This document shows positions 1 to 7,429 of a stretch of 55,165 nucleotides of DNA, piece after piece. The stretch covers positions 1-55,165 of the forward strand of contig CASFGU010000050.1 in assembly GCA_949294395.1 (NCBI GenBank), given 5' to 3'. The position numbers and the translations under genes were made by a program. The DNA is from an uncultured bacterium. Lineage in GTDB: Bacteria; Cyanobacteriota; Vampirovibrionia; Gastranaerophilales; Gastranaerophilaceae. Position 1 is the stretch's first letter. Each line of letters begins with the position of its first letter. The notes beneath the pieces were generated by a model, which searched no databases, was not told the origin of the DNA, and worked only from the letters and a program-made list of their open reading frames with translations.

Positions 1-200
1 AGAGATTCTGAACAGCGGCAACTCATGTGAGCCTCAACGATTAATGTTTCAGAATGACATATCAAAAGATGAACCTTTCAACCATTCAACTTTTCACCCG
101 TTCAACAAAAACTTCCCGTCACACGCCTGCAGCACCCACCCTCGTGGGGTATTAGTTGAACGCTTCACCCCTCACCCTTCACGCTTCACTTTCAGAAAGG
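1..200 (+). repeat. Composite dispersed repeat, family C, copy 1
   Basis: This block begins with a segment containing AGAGATTCTGAACAG and GTTTCAGAATGACAT, followed by pyrimidine-rich tandem units of the TTCAACC and TTCACCC type. Closely similar blocks occur on the minus strand at 51924-52058 and 54795-54954, and a partial copy lies at 52240-52277. Here the repeat runs directly into the coding sequence of a prepilin and supplies its first 55 or so codons. Confidence 0.75.
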
Positions 201-877
201 CAGCTTTTACGTTGGCAGAAGTCCTTATAACCCTCGGGATTATCGGTGTTGTTGCCGCGATGACTTTGCCTTCCGTTATCCAGAAGCACAGAGAAAAAGT
301 TCTGGAAACCGGTCTTGCAAGATTTTATACGACTATTAATCAGGCATTTAAAGCCTCTGAACTCCAGAACGGTGAACAGCAATACTGGGAATATACAGAC
401 AATTCATGTGAGTTTTATAAAAAATATCTGGCAAAATATTTGAAAACAACCAGTTGGGAGTGCGGTTATTATAATACAGTTCATAACGGTTCGGTATCCA
501 TGGTATCAAAAAAGAATGATGAAAGATTTGTCGGAATTTACCTGCCGTCAGGTGATATGGCGGTATTTTCTTACGGACGCGCTTTTACGTATATGGTAAA
601 AGCTCAAAAACATTATAAGGCTTATGAGGCGCTTATGAGCGGAGGACCTACTGATGACAGAGCTTTATACGGCAGAAAGCTGTTTGTATTTCAGATTGCA
701 AGAACCCGCGGAGAAGGCTGGGAACCAAAGGATGGAGTTGAACCATTCGCAGGCTATAAAAGATATTCTGATGAGCAAACTAGAGAGCGTTGTATTCAAT
801 ATCCATCAATGTGTGTAGAAATGATAAGACGTAACGGCTGGAAAATCCCTGAGGATTACCCGTATAAGATTTATTAA
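44..877 (+). CDS. Type IV prepilin-like protein with a repeat-derived leader
   Basis: This is a pseudopilin-type secreted or surface protein expected to be processed by prepilin peptidase and assembled by a type IV pilus or type II secretion-like machine. The class III signal is clear: AAFTLAEVLITLGIIGVV near residues 53-70, with Glu at mature position +5 and one long hydrophobic helix. The globular part contains several cysteines (CEFYKK, WECGYY, ERCIQYPSMC). The ATG at 44 gives an unusually long leader of about 54 residues encoded by a dispersed repeat. No other ATG, GTG or TTG lies in frame before the signal. The residue before the cleavage site is Ala rather than the usual Gly. The pilin class is sure; the start codon and function are not. 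Confidence 0.8.
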   Translation: MFQNDISKDEPFNHSTFHPFNKNFPSHACSTHPRGVLVERFTPHPSRFTFRKAAFTLAEVLITLGIIGVVAAMTLPSVIQKHREKVLETGLARFYTTINQAFKASELQNGEQQYWEYTDNSCEFYKKYLAKYLKTTSWECGYYNTVHNGSVSMVSKKNDERFVGIYLPSGDMAVFSYGRAFTYMVKAQKHYKAYEALMSGGPTDDRALYGRKLFVFQIARTRGEGWEPKDGVEPFAGYKRYSDEQTRERCIQYPSMCVEMIRRNGWKIPEDYPYKIY

Positions 878-883
878 AAGATG

Positions 884-1270
884 CTATTTTTCCTCCAGAA
901 CTTTTTTATAAGCTTCAACACTTTTGCACATATATTTAGGAATAAAATCAACACTGTATTTTTCCGCAATCTGACGTATGTTGCCGGTTGCGGAAATTAT
1001 TACAACTTTTGTGTCTTTGTACTCTTTAAAAAGCTGAATCTGTTTTATAAACCACTCTCCTGCATAGAACGGCAGAAAATCGGTTTCCATCTGCATATCA
1101 GTGAAAATTATATCGTAAGGTTCATCAACTGACGCTGTGATTTTATCGTTTGCCTCCCGTGCAGAATAAGCTTTATCTATAATAACATTGTCACCGAATA
1201 TTAATAAAAGCGCGCTTTCATGATATTTAATCCAGTTTTGCGAATCGTCAACTAATAAAATTTTTTTCAT
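884..1270 (-). CDS. Stand-alone response regulator receiver protein
   Basis: A single REC domain of 128 residues with no output domain. The acidic pair is D8/D9 (LLVDDS), the phosphoacceptor is D58 (IIFTDMQ), the switch Ser/Thr is near S93 (VIISAT), and the conserved Lys is near 112 (FIPK, with the Lys-Pro order reversed compared with CheY). Such proteins usually act through protein contact, as CheY or Spo0F do. It sits alone, convergent with the prepilin at 44-877 (7-nt gap) and downstream of a terminator, so it is probably monocistronic. No partner kinase lies adjacent; the nearest histidine kinase is 35 kb away. The family is sure; the partner is unknown. Confidence 0.85.
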   Translation of the reverse strand: MKKILLVDDSQNWIKYHESALLLIFGDNVIIDKAYSAREANDKITASVDEPYDIIFTDMQMETDFLPFYAGEWFIKQIQLFKEYKDTKVVIISATGNIRQIAEKYSVDFIPKYMCKSVEAYKKVLEEK

Positions 1271-1290
1271 ATACTGATGTTAACATAAAA

Positions 1291-1326
1291 AGACCTGACT
1301 TTTATATAAAAGTCAGGTCTTTTTAT
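1291..1326 (-). terminator. Rho-independent terminator after the Hsp20-like gene
   Basis: A perfect stem (AGACCTGACTTTT paired with AAAAGTCAGGTCT, around TATA) is flanked by A and T runs on both sides. It separates the minus-strand gene ending at 1379 from the receiver gene starting at 1270. Confidence 0.85.
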
Positions 1327-1378
1327 GTTGTGAGATTAAATATGGGCCGGACTACCTTCGTCCGGAAGCAGTATAGAC

Positions 1379-1897
1379 TTATTCTGCGGGAACAAAAATT
1401 ATGTATTCGTTTCCTTCTCTGATTTTAGTGATTTTGCTCAAATCAACATCATCATTAAATGAATAGCTCTGTGCAACTTTCAGGATATGTTCCTGCCCGT
1501 GGCGGTTGACCGCACCTGCTGCAGTTACTGTTAAGACATTTCCGTCTGTTGTGACCTCAACATTTTTTTCATCATTGTCAAAAGGTTTTAAGTCAATGAT
1601 AATCTTGTAATTCTCACCGTCTTTTTCAGCTCTGATAAAACGTTCAGTTTTCTTTTCAAAGTTGAAATCTTTTTGCGCCTGTTTTTCAATCATTTTGCGC
1701 GCCTGCTGCTGCTCTCTCATCATCATTCTGTCAACTTTTCTCATTTGAACAAACGGATCGAGCATTCTTTTGTAATGCCAGTCAGTTACAACATAAAATG
1801 CCGCAAATGCACCCAAAAATACTAACAAACCTGTTAAAATATGTTTTAATACAGGATGTCCGCATAAAAAACAATCGGTAGTGTGATGTTCTTCCAT
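1379..1897 (-). CDS. Membrane-anchored alpha-crystallin (Hsp20)-like protein
   Basis: A 172-residue protein with a single membrane helix near residues 17-40 (HILTGLLVFLGAFAAFYVV) and a charged, Gln/Met-rich linker with coiled-coil character (residues 48-85). Its C-terminal beta-rich segment, about residues 95-172, resembles the alpha-crystallin fold: YKIIIDLKPF, then NVEVTTDGNVLTVTA and a final YIIFVPAE strand. Small heat-shock proteins hold unfolded proteins; a membrane-tethered form could guard envelope proteins, which is inference. The N-terminal FLCGHP and HHTTDC segment has two Cys and several His. A good ribosome site (GAAAGGAGC) precedes the ATG. It is monocistronic, ending at the 1291-1326 hairpin. 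The Hsp20 assignment is moderate because the linker is atypical. Confidence 0.65.
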   Translation of the reverse strand: MEEHHTTDCFLCGHPVLKHILTGLLVFLGAFAAFYVVTDWHYKRMLDPFVQMRKVDRMMMREQQQARKMIEKQAQKDFNFEKKTERFIRAEKDGENYKIIIDLKPFDNDEKNVEVTTDGNVLTVTAAGAVNRHGQEHILKVAQSYSFNDDVDLSKITKIREGNEYIIFVPAE

Positions 1898-1991
1898 AGG
1901 AAAGCTCCTTTCTTCTCTAACACAAATTATAATATTTCAAATCAGCAAAACTTGTCTATAGCCTGTCAGGACTAATTCCGCGGATTATATA

Positions 1992-2020
1992 TTGCGTAAA
2001 TTAAAAAGATATGTTACAAT
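1992..2020 (+). promoter_or_regulatory. Sigma70-type promoter for the CopG-like gene
   Basis: TTGCGT and TACAAT are separated by 17 nt, and the start codon follows 34 nt downstream with GGAGG at 2042-2046. Confidence 0.55.
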
Positions 2021-2054
2021 GTTAATACGGAGTGGTAGTATGGAGGGTTAGAAA

Positions 2055-2243
2055 ATGGCAAAAATTTTAGTCACAATGCCCGATGAATTTTTGAGTAAAG
2101 TTGATGGTCTTGCAAATGATGAACAGCGTACACGTAGTGAACTTATACGTGAAGCTTTGAGAACCTATATGCGCAGGGTTACAGTAAGCCAGTCAAGAAA
2201 AGCTGTTGATAATGCTAAAATCCTTGAAAATCTTATTGGTTAG
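2055..2243 (+). CDS. Ribbon-helix-helix (CopG-family) DNA-binding protein
   Basis: A 62-residue protein with the RHH signature: beta strand KILVTMP, helix DEFLSKVDGLANDE, then TRSELIREALRTYMRR. Such dimers bind short operators and often serve as antitoxins or copy-number repressors. No toxin of the RelE or MazF type follows; the next 580 bases hold only a tiny antisense ORF on the other strand. A perfect inverted repeat TGTAAC-AGGC-GTTACA at 2287-2302, just downstream, is a possible operator, but nothing ties it to this protein. The start is set by GGAGG eight bases before the ATG. The family call is firm; the role is open. Confidence 0.85.
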   Translation: MAKILVTMPDEFLSKVDGLANDEQRTRSELIREALRTYMRRVTVSQSRKAVDNAKILENLIG

Positions 2244-2286
2244 TTTTTTTATGGACTTTCATGTATTTCTAATACTGTATAACTGA

Positions 2287-2302
2287 TGTAACAGGCGTTA
2301 CA
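2287..2302. promoter_or_regulatory. Palindromic operator-like site
   Basis: TGTAAC-AGGC-GTTACA is a perfect 6-bp inverted repeat, 22 bases upstream of the -35 box of the antisense RNA promoter and 43 bases after the CopG-like gene. It could be a binding site for a dimeric regulator. Confidence 0.35.
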
Positions 2303-2324
2303 CCTATATTTTCCTGCGGAACAC

Positions 2325-2473
2325 TTGACAAACTTCTGAAAATCGTAAATAATGGTTATGTAGGGAGAACTCTAAGAAAGGTGAGTTCCTTAGAGTTCTA
2401 CTTCATACCTACAAGAATAATAAAGCAATTTTAAGGGCTGTAATCACTGCAATGATTGCAGCTTTTATTATTT
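2325..2473 (+). ncRNA. Candidate antisense RNA (type I antitoxin-like)
   Basis: A complete small transcription unit is visible. Its promoter is TTGACA (2325-2330), a 17-nt spacer, and AATAAT (2348-2353), giving a start near 2360. A strong 11-bp hairpin follows (2366-2376 with 2389-2399). The unit ends with an intrinsic terminator: a 10-bp stem at 2437-2446 / 2453-2462 with one G-U pair, followed by a T-rich run. The RNA of about 110 nt is antisense to the 3' UTR and most of the coding part of the 24-codon peptide gene on the minus strand. No ORF of note lies in it. The arrangement matches type I toxin-antitoxin loci, where an RNA antitoxin covers a hydrophobic peptide mRNA; that role is inferred. 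Confidence 0.55.
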
Positions 2474-2483
2474 GCCTTTTCAT
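2409..2483 (-). CDS. 24-residue hydrophobic peptide, candidate type I toxin
   Basis: A 25-codon ORF on the minus strand. It begins MKRQIIKAAIIAVITA, ends KIALLFL, and would form one membrane helix with basic residues at its start. An ideal ribosome site (GGAAGGAGGTGG) ends seven bases before the ATG. A promoter lies upstream on the same strand: TAGACA (plus strand 2589-2594), 17-nt spacer, TATAAT (2566-2571), leaving a 5' UTR of about 75 nt. An opposing RNA with its own promoter and terminator covers the gene. Size, hydropathy, long leader and antisense RNA fit toxic membrane peptides such as Ibs, TisB or Fst in form, but I see no sequence match to a named family. It could instead be a leader peptide. 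Confidence 0.55.
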   Translation of the reverse strand: MKRQIIKAAIIAVITALKIALLFL

Positions 2484-2771
2484 ACTTACCACCTCCTTCC
2501 GACTGATTCCTCCATATAATCGTGTGTCGTGTGGTAATAAGCTGTATGTACTTACCTACAACTTTATTATATTACAATCTGCCTGATTTGTCTATATTTT
2601 AGGGATATTCGCCTGCTAAAAGTTCTGTTACAGGCGGAGAATTACTGTATGTATATGTTAAAATATCAGTATTTACTATGAAAAGTCCTCATTATAATCA
2701 GTAAAATGTTATAATTTATGGATATATAATTAATTTATTTGTCAGATTTTTGTCAAGGGTGCAAAAACTGC

Positions 2772-2803
2772 AAAACCCGTCCGGAATTTTCAGGACGGGT
2801 TTT
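2772..2803 (-). terminator. Rho-independent terminator of pfp
   Basis: An 11-bp perfect stem (AAAACCCGTCC with GGACGGGTTTT) whose descending arm ends in a T run on the minus strand, 32 bases after the pfp stop codon. Confidence 0.85.
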
Positions 2804-2834
2804 GACTTAGATTTAGTAATATTTTGCGCTGCAA

Positions 2835-4517
2835 TTATGCGTTGATTAACTCTTTGCTTCTTTCAAGCTGGAGTGTGCATGTTGTTACATCGCATACACA
2901 GGATGGCCCAAAATACTGGATTGCACCAGGGAAGAGGTATCTGTCATTGAGTGCCCAGTCCTCTCTGTTTTCTTCAAGCTGTTTGAATACAGGACCGTCA
3001 AGTTTGACAAGAGCTTTTTGAATTACAGGTTTCATTTCACCGTGGCGTTTTTCCATATTCATCATCATTGTAAGAGGAACACCGCCTGCAACCCATTCTG
3101 ATGCCGGAGCTGTCAGGTTTCTTACTGATGAAAGGTATCCTGTCAAACCAAAGTTAATCAGTGCAAATGCGTTGTAGCCTAGTGAATAGCAGTAATCTGC
3201 ATCAAAGTTTGACGGGAATGCACATCTGCCTTCATAACCGAAGAAGTGCGACTGTGCTGAGAATTTGCCGATGTAATCTCCCTGTGATCTTAATTCGTCA
3301 AGTCTTGTTTCAATCATTTCGATTAAAAGTTTTTCTGTTTCGATTTTGGACACCTGAACATTGCCGTGCGGATCGCGGTCAGCAAGCAGCTGGCCTTTAA
3401 TTAATACAGGAAGTGAGCTGTAAACTTTTGCGTTTGCAGGCTCTAATCTGTTTTCTACTATATCAAACTTGTCGCGGATTGTTGTCGCATTAACAAAATC
3501 AGGATCGCTTTCAAGTGATGCCATGATGTCGTTAAGGTTTGCAATCATAGATTTCATTTCAGGTATAAATTCAATCAGGCCTTCCGGAATGATTGCAATA
3601 CCGAAGTTTTTGCCCATATCCGCACGTTTTACAATAATATCGCACATATAGTTAATAATGCTTTCGAGTGACATTTTCTTGGCTTCAACTTCTTCCGAAA
3701 TCAATGTAATATTAGGCTGGGTCTGCAAAGCAGCTTCCAGTGCAACGTGAGAAGCGCTTCTGCCCATAATTTTAATAAAATGCCAGTATTTTTTAGCGGA
3801 ATTAGCATCGCGCTGAATGTTTCCGATTAATTCAGCATAAGTTTTTGTTGCGGTATCAAAGCCGAAAGAAATTTCAATCTGGTCATTTTTCAAATCGCCG
3901 TCGATGGTTTTCGGGCATCCGATGACCTGAATACCAGTATTATTTTTAACAAACCATTCAGCAAGAAGTGCCGCGTTGGTGTTTGAATCGTCGCCGCCGA
4001 TTATAACAACAGCAGTAATTCCTAATTTGTTGCATACGGCAAGAGCTTTCTGGAACTGATCTTCAGTTTCGAGTTTTGTTCTGCCGGAGCCGATAATATC
4101 AAACCCGCCGGTGTTTCTGTAAGCGTCCATAAATTCATCAGTAAACTCGATGTATTTTCCGTCGATAATCCCTGACGGGCCTCCGAGAAAACCGTATAAT
4201 TTGTTGGAGGAATTTGCTTCTTTTAAAGCATCATAAAGACCGGCAATAACGTTATGACCGCCAGGAGCCTGACCGCCGGAGAGGATTACGCCGACATTTT
4301 TAGTCATTGATGCTGAGAGTGAAATTGAATTTTTGAAACTTACAACAGGTTTGCCGTAAGTATTTTTGAATAATTCTTTAATCTGTTCCTGATCTCTTAC
4401 AGACTGGGTAGCAGAACCTTCAACCAGTTCAAGAGAGTTAATGCCGTTTGCAAGGCATTCAGGAAGTTTTGGCTGATACTTTAATCTTTCGATTTGTAAT
4501 GGTGAAAGTTTTTTCAT
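2835..4517 (-). CDS. pfp: Pyrophosphate-dependent fructose-6-phosphate 1-phosphotransferase
   Basis: Phosphorylates fructose 6-phosphate with PPi, reversibly, in glycolysis or gluconeogenesis in the cytoplasm. At 560 residues it belongs to the long clade (plant beta-subunit, Borrelia and Chlamydia type). Diagnostic residues: the loop GGQAPGGHN near 81-89; GGDDS at 174-178, whose second Asp blocks ATP and marks PPi use; the catalytic PKTIDGD at 202-208; and MGRSASH at 251-257. The ribosome site (AAGGAAGAG) lies just before the ATG. The gene stands alone with its own terminator and is divergent from the toxin-like gene at 4726. PPi use is a family inference from the GGDD motif. Confidence 0.93.
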   Translation of the reverse strand: MKKLSPLQIERLKYQPKLPECLANGINSLELVEGSATQSVRDQEQIKELFKNTYGKPVVSFKNSISLSASMTKNVGVILSGGQAPGGHNVIAGLYDALKEANSSNKLYGFLGGPSGIIDGKYIEFTDEFMDAYRNTGGFDIIGSGRTKLETEDQFQKALAVCNKLGITAVVIIGGDDSNTNAALLAEWFVKNNTGIQVIGCPKTIDGDLKNDQIEISFGFDTATKTYAELIGNIQRDANSAKKYWHFIKIMGRSASHVALEAALQTQPNITLISEEVEAKKMSLESIINYMCDIIVKRADMGKNFGIAIIPEGLIEFIPEMKSMIANLNDIMASLESDPDFVNATTIRDKFDIVENRLEPANAKVYSSLPVLIKGQLLADRDPHGNVQVSKIETEKLLIEMIETRLDELRSQGDYIGKFSAQSHFFGYEGRCAFPSNFDADYCYSLGYNAFALINFGLTGYLSSVRNLTAPASEWVAGGVPLTMMMNMEKRHGEMKPVIQKALVKLDGPVFKQLEENREDWALNDRYLFPGAIQYFGPSCVCDVTTCTLQLERSKELINA

Positions 4518-4725
4518 AGTTTCTCTTCCTTATCTTGAGTAATACTCCACGTTAATATTATACTACAAAAATACTATTTCAGACAGTATTAAGTTTTTAT
4601 TTTCGGATAAATGGATTGAGGGAATCCCCCTGTTTTCGTGGCGGCGAAAACGTGGTCTTGCGGAAATTAGATAAATCGTAAACAATGACAATAATAGAAA
4701 ATATAAATACGAAAGGAAATATGTT

Positions 4726-5730
4726 ATGTCATTGAAAGATTTTTTTAACAAAGTTAGCGGCTCTGATAAAATTTACTATGCGGAAGAAATCGGGCGCATG
4801 AATCCTGATGAGTTTCAGCTGAACGAGCCTGCCATAGATTATCAGATAAGTAATCTCGGAATTCCGCGCGAAGCAGACCTTGCTGCGTCGGATGAAGTTT
4901 ATGTCAGAAGTTACACCCGTGATGACGGCACTAAGGTCAGAGCGTATTACCGTTCAAAACCCGGTTCTTCAGGTAAAACCGGAATTTCAAATGATAAAAT
5001 AACTCTCCTTGATGGTAAAATTGAATACAACGTTAATACTACACCGTGGAACACTCCATTTTTACCGGACATCAGCTTTGATGACTATGAAAATCCACTA
5101 CCGGACATTTATAAAAATATTTATGATATTCCATTGGAAAACGGTATGAATCTCGGCGAAAAAGCAACAGATTTCACTGCTAGAATTGCAAGTAATAAAA
5201 TGACCATTTCAGGAGCAAATTTGCAGAATGCTATGAGAGATTTCGAGTATGCCAGAGAGAATGAACATGCTTATATTTTAAATTCCCGTTCCGAAATAAA
5301 AAATGAAGGGTTAAGTAAACTTATGGATAAAGTTGGTATTCCGAAAAATTCAAGAGGGGTTATCTATGACAATAACTCAAAGCAGTCAAAACAACTCTGG
5401 AATTCTCCGGAAATACAAGAATTTATAACTAATAATTATTTAAAATTATTAAACAACAAACAAGATAATGCCGTAGAGATTGAATTTAAATTTAATCTAA
5501 TTAATATGGATAATTTTTTAGGTATACAACACTGTCAATTATATAATCCTCACATAACATCTGACGGGTATTTTAATGGAATAGTTGTTGATTACTATGA
5601 TTTTAGATACCGAACACCTGCTGGAATTGGTGATTTCCCTAATAATATCAACAACTGGGGATATTCTATGCAGGAAAAAGGGTTTTTAGAGAACCATTTT
5701 AACATATATGTTATTCACGAAAAATTATGA
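4726..5730 (+). CDS. Toxin-like protein with shared RDGT module at its N-terminus
   Basis: 334 residues in two parts. Residues 15-80 match the C-terminal module of the four proteins at 24370-30379: KIYYAEEIGRMNPDEF, then a QISNLGIP segment, then YTRDDGTKVRAYYRS. The rest is unrelated to them and ends in a compact domain (about 250-334) with YDFRYR, NNWGYSMQEKG and FNIYVIHEKL. I do not recognise this domain. Three membrane proteins follow, the first after only 12 bases, and the last 124 bases of this gene are duplicated 1,075 bases downstream in front of the third. This toxin-tail plus immunity-gene duplication is typical of polymorphic toxin loci, so I infer a toxin whose target is the cell membrane or periplasm. 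The start is set by GAAAGGAAAT before the ATG. Confidence 0.65.
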   Translation: MSLKDFFNKVSGSDKIYYAEEIGRMNPDEFQLNEPAIDYQISNLGIPREADLAASDEVYVRSYTRDDGTKVRAYYRSKPGSSGKTGISNDKITLLDGKIEYNVNTTPWNTPFLPDISFDDYENPLPDIYKNIYDIPLENGMNLGEKATDFTARIASNKMTISGANLQNAMRDFEYARENEHAYILNSRSEIKNEGLSKLMDKVGIPKNSRGVIYDNNSKQSKQLWNSPEIQEFITNNYLKLLNNKQDNAVEIEFKFNLINMDNFLGIQHCQLYNPHITSDGYFNGIVVDYYDFRYRTPAGIGDFPNNINNWGYSMQEKGFLENHFNIYVIHEKL

Positions 5731-5742
5731 TAGAATAGAGAC

Positions 5743-6210
5743 ATGAATAAGGATGTAAAAGGACTGCTTATATATTTGCTAATCATGTTAATTAACATAT
5801 TATTACCTACAGTGTTGTTCTGGGGCGGTTTAATAGCTTTTTCACTGAGTTATTATAAACATTATACATTAACAGGAATAGTAACCGGTTTACTTATAGC
5901 CATTTTTATTCTCTATTTCCTAATTCCAATAATAATAACGCATTATGCAATAAAAAAACACTGGAGTGTCTATTTAGACAGGTTTTTTAATCAATGGCTC
6001 AGTCCTTCGTTAGTTCTTGTTATTTTACTTTTGCTGCCGCTGACAACCGGAATTAAGATACCGGAAATAAGCGAGACATTATGTGGTTCTTTGTATTTTT
6101 CTTATATTTCGATAGTACCTTGCTATTGCCTGATCTATATAGTAATATTCTGGCATAATTTATGGCGGCTTGTGAGAAAGATAGTGAAATTTATTTACAA
6201 AAAATTATGA
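5743..6210 (+). CDS. Small four-helix membrane protein, candidate immunity protein 1
   Basis: 155 residues beginning MNKDVKGLLIYLLI, with about four membrane helices and short loops (HYAIKKHW, LTTGIKIPEIS). It is nearly identical to the protein at 6818-7285 over its last 100 residues and over the first dozen, but differs in between, so the two are mosaics. It starts 12 bases after the toxin-like gene, with no strong ribosome site but a conserved spacer (ATAGAATAGAGAC) repeated before all three paralogues. Position and duplication suggest an immunity protein that protects the producer; that is inference. No named family recognised. Confidence 0.65.
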   Translation: MNKDVKGLLIYLLIMLINILLPTVLFWGGLIAFSLSYYKHYTLTGIVTGLLIAIFILYFLIPIIITHYAIKKHWSVYLDRFFNQWLSPSLVLVILLLLPLTTGIKIPEISETLCGSLYFSYISIVPCYCLIYIVIFWHNLWRLVRKIVKFIYKKL

Positions 6211-6222
6211 TAGAATAGAGGT

Positions 6223-6681
6223 ATGAATAAGGATGTAAAAGGACTGTGTTTTTATATAATTTATAATCTTTTGCTGTCCGCCGGCGGATATTTTGTTATG
6301 CTTGCTGGAACAATACTTGCTCTGATGCTTTATGATTTTGATAATGCTGTTTCTGATAATGGTTTATTAGTATTTTTTACAACCGTAATATTAACCTCTG
6401 CTTATATTATTTTTAAATTTGTTGTACAGATTATTACCGGTATTATTATAATCAAAAAAAGTAAAAATCCTTTACTTTTAAAAATTTATAATAACAACAA
6501 CTACTCGGCAAAAATAATTTTATCCTTGTTTATTGTTGATGTTTTTATATTTATATTAATTAGATTATGGGATACTTCATATAATTTTTTGAGTTATTTC
6601 ATACTGTATTCATTAACTTTAACATTCCTGCCGTCATTTATAGTAACTGTTATTAATAACTTTTTAAAAAGAAAAATTTAA
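6223..6681 (+). CDS. Small four-helix membrane protein, candidate immunity protein 2
   Basis: 152 residues sharing only the MNKDVKGL start and the membrane topology with its two neighbours; the helices are otherwise divergent, with more Phe, Ile and Asn (FKFVVQIITGIIIIKK). It lies 12 bases after the preceding paralogue with the same spacer and is followed directly by a fragment of the toxin-like gene. It could be an immunity protein for a variant toxin tail once present here. Function unknown. Confidence 0.6.
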   Translation: MNKDVKGLCFYIIYNLLLSAGGYFVMLAGTILALMLYDFDNAVSDNGLLVFFTTVILTSAYIIFKFVVQIITGIIIIKKSKNPLLLKIYNNNNYSAKIILSLFIVDVFIFILIRLWDTSYNFLSYFILYSLTLTFLPSFIVTVINNFLKRKI

Positions 6682-6805
6682 ATACCGAACACCTGCTGGA
6701 ATTGGTGATTTCCCTAATAATATCAACAACTGGGGATATTCGATGCAGGAAAAAGGGTTTTTAGAGAACCATTTTAACATTTACGTTATTCACGAAAAAT
6801 TATGA
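6682..6805 (+). pseudogene. Orphan duplicate of the toxin-like gene 3' end
   Basis: A near-perfect copy of bases 5607-5730, at a constant offset of 1,075 bases, encoding the last 40 residues of the toxin-like protein and its stop codon. I count three base differences and all are synonymous (TCT/TCG, ATA/ATT, TAT/TAC). No start codon or ribosome site lies at its head, so it is not expressed alone. It is followed at the same 12-base distance by the third membrane protein gene, so the duplicated unit was toxin tail plus immunity gene. Orphan tails of this kind serve as recombination donors in other polymorphic toxin loci. Confidence 0.85.
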
Positions 6806-6817
6806 TAAAATAGAGAT

Positions 6818-7285
6818 ATGAATAAGGATGTAAAAGGACTGCTTATATATTTGCTAATCCTGTTAATCGTTTGTCTTATGCCAACAGGAATGGTATATTT
6901 TGTGTTTGGTGTAATGTTTTATGATAATAGTAAATTATCACATTTATGCTTAATGATAACTATATCCTTTTTTATTCTCTATTTCCTAATTCCAATAACA
7001 ATAACGCATTATGCAATAAAAAAACACTGGAGCATCTATTTGGATTGGTTTTTTAATCAATGGCTCAGCCCTTCGTTAGTTCTTGTTATTTTACTTTTGC
7101 TGCCGCTGACAACCGGAATTAAGATACCGGAAATAAGCGAGACATTATGTGGTTCTTTGTATGTTTCTTATATTTCGATAGTACCTTGCTATTGCCTGAT
7201 CTATATAGTAATATTCTGGCATAATTTATGGCGGCTTGTTAAAAACTTAACAACTAAAAAGCAATCAGGATGTAATAAGGAATAA
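6818..7285 (+). CDS. Small four-helix membrane protein, candidate immunity protein 3
   Basis: 155 residues, the closest relative of the protein at 5743-6210. Both start MNKDVKGLLIYLL and share the second half (HYAIKKHWS, FFNQWLSPSL, LTTGIKIPEIS). The first 40-45 codons after the start and the last 12 residues (TTKKQSGCNKE here) differ. It follows the orphan toxin tail by 12 bases. As for its paralogues, an immunity role is inferred from position only. Confidence 0.65.
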   Translation: MNKDVKGLLIYLLILLIVCLMPTGMVYFVFGVMFYDNSKLSHLCLMITISFFILYFLIPITITHYAIKKHWSIYLDWFFNQWLSPSLVLVILLLLPLTTGIKIPEISETLCGSLYVSYISIVPCYCLIYIVIFWHNLWRLVKNLTTKKQSGCNKE

Positions 7286-7319
7286 AAACTTTTTAAAATA
7301 CGGATAATTGAGTTTATTT

Positions 7320-7348
7320 TTCTTTCACTTTTCAAATTTTATGGTATA
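7320..7348 (+). promoter_or_regulatory. Possible promoter of the GH57 gene
   Basis: TTTCAC and TATAGT lie about 16 bases apart in an AT-rich stretch, followed by a GC-rich leader of roughly 80 bases with no recognised riboswitch. Confidence 0.35.
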
Positions 7349-7429
7349 GTTTATTTGTAATCAGAACCGTGCATCTCAGGCGGCCGGATGGATGGCGCGG
7401 GATAGGATTACCGGAATTGAGAGATTTTT

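Larger units (their letters stand above)
2244..2834. other. Intergenic stretch outside the peptide/antisense pair
   Basis: Apart from the peptide gene, its antisense RNA and their promoters, the stretch holds the palindrome at 2287-2302, a hairpin TCGCCTG/CAGGCGGA at about 2609-2638, and AT-rich sequence from 2640 to 2770 in which I see no gene. Confidence 0.5.

Noticed and set aside
881-1132. Plus-strand ORF after the first prepilin
   Set aside because: It is antisense to the receiver-domain gene, whose REC motifs are clear.
2835-4517. ATP-dependent 6-phosphofructokinase (pfkA)
   Set aside because: The GGDD motif and 560-residue length point to the PPi-dependent long clade instead.
4563-4751. 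62-codon minus-strand ORF before the toxin-like gene
   Set aside because: It overlaps the start and ribosome site of the gene at 4726, has no ribosome site of its own and low-complexity hydrophobic content.
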